DNA of 12,028 nt, taken from assembly GCA_019056875.1 (NCBI GenBank), contig DXJA01000130.1, forward strand, positions 1 to 12,028, given 5' to 3'. The position numbers and the translations under genes were made by a program. The notes beneath the pieces are model-generated. The model was not told where the DNA came from, did no database searches, and was given only the letters and a program-made list of their open reading frames with translations. The first letter of the stretch is position 1; every line of letters starts with the position of its first letter. Shown piece by piece: positions 7,024-12,028 of the stretch. Source of the DNA: Candidatus Jordarchaeum madagascarense. GTDB taxonomy: Archaea > Asgardarchaeota > Jordiarchaeia > Jordiarchaeales > Jordiarchaeaceae.

Positions 7024-7043
7024 AAAAGCTTGTTTCTGCTTTT
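7024..7043 (-). terminator. Hairpin after the helical mini-protein gene
   Basis: AAAAGC (7024-7029) and GCTTTT (7038-7043) form a 6-bp stem with an 8-nt loop just past the stop codon at 7048. Read on the minus strand the stem ends in TTTT, so it fits a terminator for the minus-strand gene, but it is short. Confidence 0.35.
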
Positions 7044-7047
7044 GGGA

Positions 7048-7254
7048 TTATTTTGATATTGAAGTTATCCTTTTGCGTGTTTCTTCAATTTTTTCTTTTA
7101 GCCCTGCCTTGGTGTAGTAGCTAATCGCTCCCTCCAGCAGTTCTTTGGCTTTATCGGGTTCATTATCATGCAGATGTTGTTGTGCAAGTTCCACGTAGTA
7201 GTCGCCTTTTTTTGATAGAAATTTTATTAGTTGATCACTTGCTTTTTCCGACAA
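7048..7254 (-). CDS. Small helical protein, TPR-hairpin-like
   Basis: A 68-residue product with no transmembrane segment or signal peptide. Its middle part (YVELAQQHLHDNEPDKAKEL followed by LEGAISYYTKAG) has the A-x3-Y-x2-A rhythm of one TPR/SNAP-type helix-turn-helix hairpin, and the C-terminal helix is strongly basic and acidic. It contains only one Met, the initiator, encoded as TTG (7254), with GTGAT about 5 nt upstream on the minus strand as a weak ribosome binding site. I do not recognise a named family; it could be a small TPR adaptor. The gene is oriented tail to tail with the radical SAM gene, and its upstream region is extremely AT-rich. The open frame is short but its helical periodicity and the hairpin at 7024-7043 support it being real. 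Confidence 0.6.
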   Translation of the reverse strand: MSEKASDQLIKFLSKKGDYYVELAQQHLHDNEPDKAKELLEGAISYYTKAGLKEKIEETRKRITSISK

Positions 7255-7521
7255 GTTATCACACTCTAATCCTTTATTGTTAGCTATTTTGTTTTTAGTT
7301 CTAATTATGTTTTTTGTTTTTTATTTATTTAATATTTTAATTTGATATTTTATTTTTTTGCTCAAGATCATAAATAAAAATGCGAAAATTGCCCTTTCTC
7401 CCAGTAAAGTACATTAAATTTTGGGGAAGAGGTTTCTCAGAAATCTTTTATATTTAATTCTTCAAAAAAGATAACAAAAACAGGTTATAATCATTTTCTA
7501 GAGCATAGTGAGGCTTACTCT
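7255..7521. promoter_or_regulatory. AT-rich intergenic region with divergent promoters
   Basis: No gene is seen. 7265-7380 is dominated by T and A runs with TATA-like strings in both orientations, so it cannot be resolved for the minus-strand mini-gene. On the plus strand TTTTATATTT (7446-7455) is a good TATA box for the gene at 7522, predicting a start near 7475-7480 and a leader of about 45 nt. Confidence 0.5.
7446..7455 (+). promoter_or_regulatory. TATA-like promoter element for the cysteine-rich thioredoxin-fold gene
   Basis: TTTTATATTT is the best TATA match in the gap; the predicted start lies about 45 nt before ATG 7522. GTGAGG (7508-7513) serves as the ribosome binding site, with 8 nt of spacing. 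Confidence 0.5.
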
Positions 7522-8163
7522 ATGGGTGAAGGAAAATCGGTAAAGAGTGTTTTTCCAATCTGTCCTTGTTTGTTCAGGGACAAGGAAGAATATTTCTGTC
7601 TTTGCGGTGATGAACTTCACCCGGTGCCAACAATGATACCAATAAATTTTGAAATCGATTTGCCTACTAATGAGAGTGATGTATGTCACGATATTGTTTA
7701 TGCCGACAGTTCTGGACTTATTTGTTGCGGCTCTACGGGTTCACCGATTAAGATAAGAGGAAAAGTGGTTTCTGCAGAAATTTTTAGTGAGTTGTACAAA
7801 TTAGCTACCAGTCTATTTGATCCACAGGATATCTGTAGAGAGTGTATCTACAATCTTCTTAGCTTTGAACAGATTCAGAGAAAACTAACGTTCCTATTCT
7901 TCACATCGAGTGCTCCATATTGCATTGAATTTGAAAAGGATTTTGTTGAAACAATTGACAACTTAAAGGTTTGCGAGAAAGAGGCTATTGTGAGAATGAA
8001 ATTCACCGGCAAAATAAAAGAGGCTTTCAAGAACAGAATCAAGGAACTTCCTACCGTGTACATCATAGACGAGAAACGAAAAATTGGCGAAATTGTGGGA
8101 ATTCTGGGCAGAAAAGAGCTGGAAAAAATTATTAGGAAAATATTGGGTATGAAAAGTACTTAA
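7522..8163 (+). CDS. Cysteine-rich protein with degenerate thioredoxin-fold C-terminal domain
   Basis: The 213-residue product is not recognised as a named family. The N-terminal half contains CPC (14-16), CLC (26-28), Cys55, CC (68-69) and CREC (105-108), a pattern suggesting metal or iron-sulfur binding or a redox relay. The C-terminal half (about 122-210) has a thioredoxin-like layout: a strand LTFLFFTSS, then APYC (131-134) where glutaredoxin- and protein disulfide oxidoreductase-type proteins have CPYC, a helix, and the cis-proline motif ELPTVYIID with Pro177, then GEIVGILGRKELEKII. The nucleophilic cysteine is therefore an alanine and only Cys134 remains; Cys151 is extra. Dithiol exchange by the usual mechanism is unlikely; a thiol-binding, sensor or structural role is possible. 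No signal peptide or membrane segment. Its stop codon is immediately adjacent to the stop of the convergent gene. Start ATG 7522 is supported by GTGAGG. Confidence 0.8.
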   Translation: MGEGKSVKSVFPICPCLFRDKEEYFCLCGDELHPVPTMIPINFEIDLPTNESDVCHDIVYADSSGLICCGSTGSPIKIRGKVVSAEIFSELYKLATSLFDPQDICRECIYNLLSFEQIQRKLTFLFFTSSAPYCIEFEKDFVETIDNLKVCEKEAIVRMKFTGKIKEAFKNRIKELPTVYIIDEKRKIGEIVGILGRKELEKIIRKILGMKST

Positions 8164-9636
8164 TCACCTTCCTTCGTGGATGACCTCTCTGAGATACTCT
8201 ATAAATCTCTTGAACTCCTCCTCCGCCCCCGAACCGTATAAGCCCATGATTTTCTGATAAGCAGAGTATTTTTCCTTATTTTCTTCCATAAATTTATTCC
8301 AAGTATAGGCTCTAATCCATGATCTCAAGAATTTTGAACTGGGTTTCGAATTTTTAAGCCAGGGGAAGGCGAGTTTTACTTCAACATTATCATCTTTCTT
8401 CTCGGTAAACTTCAGAAAAATTTCCTCTCCGAAACACTCAGCAACGGACCCGATTCTTTCTCCAAAAAACATCCTATTGATTGGTCCCAGTTCCATCACA
8501 GGCATCCCGTCTTCGATAACAAATTGTGGAAGGTCTTTTTCAATATTATTGATATCCAGTTTCATCGCCTCATATTCGTTTACCCTGCTACTCATCTTTC
8601 TATACTTCTTCCAAATTTCCGGGGCGAGTACTGCTAATTCTACGCCCATCAGTTGTATCTGCCAAAACTGGTTAAATTTAGCCATATAACCCTCCAAAAT
8701 CAGCTTTGCAGTACTCTCCACATCAAATTCTTCATCTTTCCGCTTTAGGGCGCCTACTAGTTTATCAACCATATTCTTCGATGGAATTTTATTTCCAAAA
8801 GATTGTTTCACAAAGTCATTTACCAGTCTTATCACCGCGGGAATATCATTCTCCCAGAACGCGAGATCAATGTAAGTCTTCATCAAATCATCATAGCTCT
8901 TGAAGAAAGAATCAAGGGGAAACTCCTGACAAACCTCCTCCAGAATAATTTTTTCCTCCTGAAAGAGGGGATGTGGAGTTTCAAGAATTTTTTCCAATTT
9001 TTTACCATTCTTAGAGATTTTTTCTAATTTTTGCGTGAGTTCCTGGAATGTCTCAAGCTGTTTCTCAAATTCCTTCAACCGGTCTTCGATTTCGGGATTT
9101 TCCTGTTTTACGAAGTCAATGATTTTTTCCATTGTTTCCTTTTCAATCTTGGATATATCGGAAATGCTTTGGTATGCATCCTTAAGACCCATACCCAGTA
9201 TTGTACTAATTTGAGGGATTAATCTAAAATTAGCAATGGTTTCACTGAAATTATAATTCGGCTTTTTTTGTTCTTCGCCAATAATTTTGTTCCAGACCCA
9301 ACTTTTTCTCTGCTCAACATACTTCTTTAATTTGTTTATGGAATCAAAAGAATTTTTTTCAACATCTAGTTTCTTTTCGAGTTTTTCCAGTCCTTTTAGA
9401 GTTTTCTTTAATTCCTTAGCGTCTTGAGATTTTTTTATAGAGCCTAAAATGCTGAGTAAATCTTCATAAATTTTTGTGACTTCATTTTTCAGTCCTTTAC
9501 AACTAATAACGTTAATGCTTTGCATTTCTTTTATCAAGGCTTCGATTAAGTGAAAAGTGGTCCAAGCGTAATTTAATTCTCCGATGACTTTTTGATAATT
9601 CTGGTATAATTTAACCGCAGGGATAGGTATTTTCAA
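8164..9636 (-). CDS. Large all-helical coiled-coil protein, second gene of unrecognised operon
   Basis: A 490-residue soluble protein of unknown function, with no signal peptide or long hydrophobic segment. Residues about 50-115 and 160-235 are rich in Lys/Glu/Leu with heptad-like spacing (for example LKKTLKGLEKLEKKLDVEKN, 77-96), consistent with coiled coils or long helical bundles. The later part is helical with aromatic-rich patches (FWQIQL, IWKKYRK, and FPWLKN-type segments near 424-429) and a mixed beta-looking stretch at 369-425. I recognise no catalytic motif. The start is TTG 9636, overlapping the upstream gene's stop (TTGA), and is fixed by GGTGAT (9647 down to 9642) five nt upstream, the strongest ribosome binding site in the window. 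Translational coupling implies a complex or shared process with the 619-residue protein. The gene ends immediately against the convergent cysteine-rich gene with no intervening base. Confidence 0.82.
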   Translation of the reverse strand: MKIPIPAVKLYQNYQKVIGELNYAWTTFHLIEALIKEMQSINVISCKGLKNEVTKIYEDLLSILGSIKKSQDAKELKKTLKGLEKLEKKLDVEKNSFDSINKLKKYVEQRKSWVWNKIIGEEQKKPNYNFSETIANFRLIPQISTILGMGLKDAYQSISDISKIEKETMEKIIDFVKQENPEIEDRLKEFEKQLETFQELTQKLEKISKNGKKLEKILETPHPLFQEEKIILEEVCQEFPLDSFFKSYDDLMKTYIDLAFWENDIPAVIRLVNDFVKQSFGNKIPSKNMVDKLVGALKRKDEEFDVESTAKLILEGYMAKFNQFWQIQLMGVELAVLAPEIWKKYRKMSSRVNEYEAMKLDINNIEKDLPQFVIEDGMPVMELGPINRMFFGERIGSVAECFGEEIFLKFTEKKDDNVEVKLAFPWLKNSKPSSKFLRSWIRAYTWNKFMEENKEKYSAYQKIMGLYGSGAEEEFKRFIEYLREVIHEGR

Positions 9637-11492
9637 ATTTCATCACCCAAAACGATTCCACCAATTCCCTCGCCCCCAGTTAGCATTTTTCTTATCGTTT
9701 CTCGTAAAATTAATCTAGCCTCATTGGCTTTCTCTGCGTTGCTTTTTATTGAAATTTCGGTGCCGATTGCATCCTTAATTTCATTGCTAACATTTTCCAG
9801 AATCTTGACATCCTCGTATCCAGTATCCTTCAGTATTACTTTAAAGGCTTCATCTAATTTATTCAAAGCCTTTGCCTCTTTTAGAAGATGTCCTAATGTA
9901 GGATATATCGAGTTTAGCTCTTTACCGACGAATCCTTTAACTAACTCTTTTACAAAATTCAAATAAACAACAGCAGCGGGATCTTTAATCTCCGATTCGA
10001 GATGTTTTAAAGCCAAAAGTATCGCTGAGGCTACATCATCCTTGAGGCAGATAATAGCTTTCTCATTGATAAAATCTGCGATTCTTATTCTGAATTGTTC
10101 TAAAGGCTCAGGGTATAACGAGAACACGGGATTTCTCTGATATAGTCTTTCCCGAAGAGTTTTGTAAAGCTTATTTGTCCATTCGTCCATCTTTTTTCTC
10201 ATAGTTTCGGTTTTCTTTCTGGTAAAAACATCTTTTGTAAACTTGTCTATCTCAAAAATTTCATCCCTAATTTTTTCAAAGAGTCCTTCCATAGTGTCCT
10301 GTTGAACTGCGGGAATAACCTCTTGAATAACCTCTAACATTTCATTTCTCAAAGTCGTTTTATTTTTAGAATCGTAGGTTAAAGCAGTTACTGGGAATTC
10401 TTCAAAAATTTTATCCATCATGCTTACTGCGAGAAAGTCTAGGATTTCTTTACTTTTCTGGGAGATTTCATCGTAAGACATTGATTGGAACTTGGTACCC
10501 ACACTATCTAGAAACTTCTGTCCATATTTCATTCTGACCAAAAAGTCCTTTCTTTTTGACCCCCACTCTCTAGTCTTTTCTTTAAATACTCTGTCCAACA
10601 GGTTAAAATAGCTTTTTTGATCGCCAAGAAGAAGTAAACATGAGGGATTAATATGGAAAAGCCCCTCAGCCGCCGTAAAGGAAATGTGTTTAAAACCGGA
10701 CTCAGATTTATTGATACCACTTTTGAGTGGCCCCAATATTTTCTGAATACTCCATTCTGCCTCTTCTAATTTGGTATTTTGAGCCATGTACAAGTTTTCC
10801 AAATATTCAGAGATCATTTCGGAGCAAAGACGTTTACTTTCAACTAATTCTTTTTTATCCACGGAAAGGGCTCTTAGGATTGTACCTTGTTCTTTACTGG
10901 CTTTATTACAGGCTTCAGAAAAGGTCTTCCAATAATCACTTAGATCATCAGGGGATTTTACGATCTGGTTCACTTCTCCATGCTTAAAAGCGGGCGTGCC
11001 CGTTCTTAATAGTGCATCTAGGGTTCCCTCTCCACCGCTTTCCCCCAATTTCTGGATGTAACCATTCAAGTATTTAATTATAGTTGGCAATAGAAAATCC
11101 TTCAGAAATACGAAAAACTCTCTTTTGCCCTTATTCTTCTGTTCAAGAGTATCAATGTCCAGAGAATAAGAACTACCAGGGATTAGAGCCGCCCCAATAT
11201 AAAATTCACGAGGCCCCCCGGCAACCTCAAACTCTTTAACACACCAACCAATTCCACCAGAAGAATTAATTCCACCGAAAAACACGTCCTTGGCGGTACC
11301 AGAATGTTCTCTAATAGACTGTTCAAGTGCAAAAACCAAGCCCGTTGACATGTCAACGTCGTTAGTCTTCCCGCCGCCAACGGTGTAAATAGAAATCCCT
11401 GTTGTGCCGTCGCCCACAAGAATTTCAAGTGTTGCGAAAGCATCATCCTTAGAAGATTCCTTTTTACTCAAGTCGCCTACTCCGCTTTTCAA
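9633..11492 (-). CDS. Large protein with longin/roadblock-like N-terminal region, first gene of unrecognised operon
   Basis: The likely product is 619 residues, soluble, and not a family I can name. Numbering from TTG 11492, residues about 19-107 show a beta-hairpin, a helix and three further strands: TLEILVGDGTTGISIYTVGG (21-40), DMSTGLVFALEQSIREHSG (47-65), GGIGWCVKEFEV (79-90) and FYIGAALIPG (97-106). This order and the phrase pattern of an S-G-L helix followed by an aromatic strand resemble the longin/roadblock small-GTPase-associated fold, but this is judged by eye. The remainder is long and helical, rich in Lys/Glu, with no recognisable catalytic motif. The frame is open to TTG 11576, but residues coded between 11576 and 11492 translate the TATA region (YYPFILLYL), and GAGGTG (11505 down to 11500) sits seven nt before TTG 11492, so that start is preferred. 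The stop overlaps the next gene's start (TTGA). Confidence 0.8.
   Translation of the reverse strand: MKSGVGDLSKKESSKDDAFATLEILVGDGTTGISIYTVGGGKTNDVDMSTGLVFALEQSIREHSGTAKDVFFGGINSSGGIGWCVKEFEVAGGPREFYIGAALIPGSSYSLDIDTLEQKNKGKREFFVFLKDFLLPTIIKYLNGYIQKLGESGGEGTLDALLRTGTPAFKHGEVNQIVKSPDDLSDYWKTFSEACNKASKEQGTILRALSVDKKELVESKRLCSEMISEYLENLYMAQNTKLEEAEWSIQKILGPLKSGINKSESGFKHISFTAAEGLFHINPSCLLLLGDQKSYFNLLDRVFKEKTREWGSKRKDFLVRMKYGQKFLDSVGTKFQSMSYDEISQKSKEILDFLAVSMMDKIFEEFPVTALTYDSKNKTTLRNEMLEVIQEVIPAVQQDTMEGLFEKIRDEIFEIDKFTKDVFTRKKTETMRKKMDEWTNKLYKTLRERLYQRNPVFSLYPEPLEQFRIRIADFINEKAIICLKDDVASAILLALKHLESEIKDPAAVVYLNFVKELVKGFVGKELNSIYPTLGHLLKEAKALNKLDEAFKVILKDTGYEDVKILENVSNEIKDAIGTEISIKSNAEKANEARLILRETIRKMLTGGEGIGGIVLGDEI
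9642..9647 (-). promoter_or_regulatory. Internal ribosome binding site for the second operon gene
   Basis: GGTGAT inside the last codons of the upstream gene matches the archaeal anti-Shine-Dalgarno closely and lies 5 nt before TTG 9636. Together with the 4-nt overlap it shows the second cistron has its own strong initiation site within a coupled pair. Confidence 0.65.
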
Positions 11493-11499
11493 ACTGATA

Positions 11500-11505
11500 C
11501 ACCTC
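11500..11505 (-). promoter_or_regulatory. Ribosome binding site deciding the operon's first start
   Basis: Minus-strand GAGGTG lies 7 nt before TTG 11492. An initiation at 11576 would have no such site and would start upstream of the TATA-like box, making an 84-nt extension implausible. Confidence 0.6.
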
Positions 11506-11540
11506 AAAAGAGATCTGAATCGCTTTCTTAAATAAAGAAG

Positions 11541-11546
11541 TATAAA
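11541..11546 (-). promoter_or_regulatory. TATA-like promoter element for the two-gene operon
   Basis: Minus-strand TTTATA (within CATTTATACTT) predicts a transcript start near 11515-11520 and a leader of about 25 nt before TTG 11492. A second AT-rich string (TTTATT, about 11532-11537) is a weaker alternative. Confidence 0.5.
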
Positions 11547-11659
11547 TGGATAATAAAAGTTTATTGTTACCAACAAAAATTGTTCTCATCAAATATTATA
11601 TTAACCGACATATATAAAGTAAGAAGGGGAATCTCAACCTCAAAAATCTTGAATTTCAG

Positions 11660-11693
11660 AAAAAAGTATCCTTCCGACCTAGTTTTTAGGTTG
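11660..11693 (-). terminator. Hairpin and T-tract after the mini-protein gene
   Basis: CGACCTA (11675-11681) and TAGGTTG (11687-11693) form a 7-bp stem with one G:T pair and a GTTTT loop. On the minus strand it is followed about 9 nt later by TTTTTT (11665 down to 11660). It is placed to end the transcript of the small gene at 11748-11882. Modest evidence. Confidence 0.35.
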
Positions 11694-11747
11694 AATCGTA
11701 CATGGATTTATATATCCCACTCAAGGGCGCTCATATATATTCACGAA

Positions 11748-11882
11748 TTACAAATCAAATTCTTCTTCCATCTCCTCTAATTCCAAATACTCTAATAGTT
11801 CATCATCCGTTTCTTCCGAATCTATTTTGATTCCTAGTTCGGCTTTGGTTTTCCTTCTGTGCTTGGTTTTCGGAACAGGCAA
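11748..11882 (-). CDS. Small highly charged protein (44 aa), hypothetical
   Basis: This gene encodes a 44-residue protein with a basic N-terminus (MPVPKTKHRRKTKAELGIKI) and a very acidic C-terminal half (EETDDELL, then EYLELEEMEEEFDL). I do not recognise a family. It is supported by a TTG start with AGAGGT (11895 down to 11890) seven nt ahead, a TATA-like TTTATTATA (11929 down to 11921) at the correct distance for a transcript starting near 11900, a stop 9 codons upstream of the start, and a possible terminator after the stop. The bipolar charge layout suggests a nucleic-acid-associated or ribosome-associated role, but that is inference. It lies 256 nt upstream of the two-gene operon start and has the same orientation, so it might be its leader gene or an independent unit. 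Confidence 0.6.
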   Translation of the reverse strand: MPVPKTKHRRKTKAELGIKIDSEETDDELLEYLELEEMEEEFDL

Positions 11883-11920
11883 TATAAAAACCTCTGGAAA
11901 CAAAACTTTTTACAATTTAG

Positions 11921-11929
11921 TATAATAAA
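11921..11929 (-). promoter_or_regulatory. TATA-like promoter element for the small charged-protein gene
   Basis: Minus-strand TTTATTATA lies about 40 nt before TTG 11882, giving a predicted transcript start close to 11900 and a very short leader. Confidence 0.4.
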
Positions 11930-11975
11930 TTTTTTTCTCTAAAAAAATTAGTGTGCAGTAGCAAAATTAAGTAGA

Positions 11976-12026
11976 CTTGGATGTTTCTTAATTGGTTAAA
12001 CGGCGATTGAAATGAAACAATCCAAG
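11976..12026. repeat. Imperfect inverted repeat at the right edge
   Basis: CTTGGATGTTTC (11976-11987) pairs with GAAACAATCCAAG (12014-12026): 12 base pairs with one bulged A (12019) and a 26-nt loop. No gene is identified between the arms, and no tandem copies are seen. It could be a structured RNA, a terminator for an off-window gene, or an operator; there is no evidence of a mobile element. Confidence 0.5.
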
Positions 12027-12028
12027 CC

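Noticed and set aside
11577..11747. Possible plus-strand gene with TATA-like ATATATAAAG near 11610
   Set aside because: The 66-codon frame (11580-11780) has no ribosome binding site and runs over the small charged-protein gene's stop; product resembles nothing.
12000..12028. String GATTGAAATGAAAC near the right edge resembling a CRISPR repeat end
   Set aside because: No repeated unit or spacer in the window; the inverted repeat explains the bases better.
12012..12028. Possible ATG at 12012 starting a partial plus-strand gene
   Set aside because: Only 17 bases remain, no ribosome binding site, and they form the right arm of the inverted repeat.

Overview
This window looks like chromosomal DNA from an archaeon, probably an uncultured, anaerobic, organic-acid- or peptide-degrading lineage. 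Evidence for archaea: A/T-rich TATA-type promoter elements about 25 nt before the likely transcript starts, ribosome binding sites of the GGAGGTGAT type, frequent TTG and GTG starts, AGA/AGG/ATA-rich codon use, an ADP-forming acyl-CoA synthetase alpha subunit and an AmrS-type radical SAM enzyme. A Bathyarchaeia-like source is a guess from overall flavour, not something the sequence proves. I see no rRNA, tRNA, CRISPR array, transposase or phage gene.

Left part (1-2738, plus strand): an AT-rich leader with a hairpin/T-tract and a TATA box, a D-2-hydroxyacid dehydrogenase (324-1292), and an acyl-CoA dehydrogenase (1506-2738) with its own promoter. The acyl-CoA dehydrogenase lacks the usual C-terminal catalytic glutamate and appears to use the isovaleryl-CoA-dehydrogenase-type position instead.

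Central minus-strand block (2802-5749): an ADP-forming acyl-CoA synthetase alpha subunit with no beta subunit in view, followed by a translationally coupled pair, a SAF-domain small subunit and a UxaA-family large subunit, which together form an altronate dehydratase/sulfolactate lyase-type enzyme. With the two dehydrogenases these suggest hydroxyacid and acyl-CoA catabolism ending in ATP formation from acyl-CoA, but the actual substrates cannot be read from the sequence.

Divergently from the synthetase lies an AmrS-like radical SAM gene (5937-6947). It is followed by a convergent tiny helical-hairpin protein (7048-7254, minus), an AT-rich gap, and a cysteine-rich protein with a thioredoxin-fold C-terminus whose CPYC-type active site has become APYC (7522-8163).

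Right part (8164-11492, minus strand): a two-gene operon of unrecognised large proteins. The first (619 aa) starts with a region that looks like a longin/roadblock-type fold and continues as a long helical protein; the second (490 aa) is all-helical with coiled-coil stretches. The genes overlap by 4 nt (TTGA) and the second has a near-perfect ribosome binding site inside the first. This pair is the best candidate here for an undescribed system. A 44-codon charged mini-protein gene with its own TATA box and ribosome binding site lies upstream (11748-11882), and a 12-bp imperfect inverted repeat sits at the right edge.
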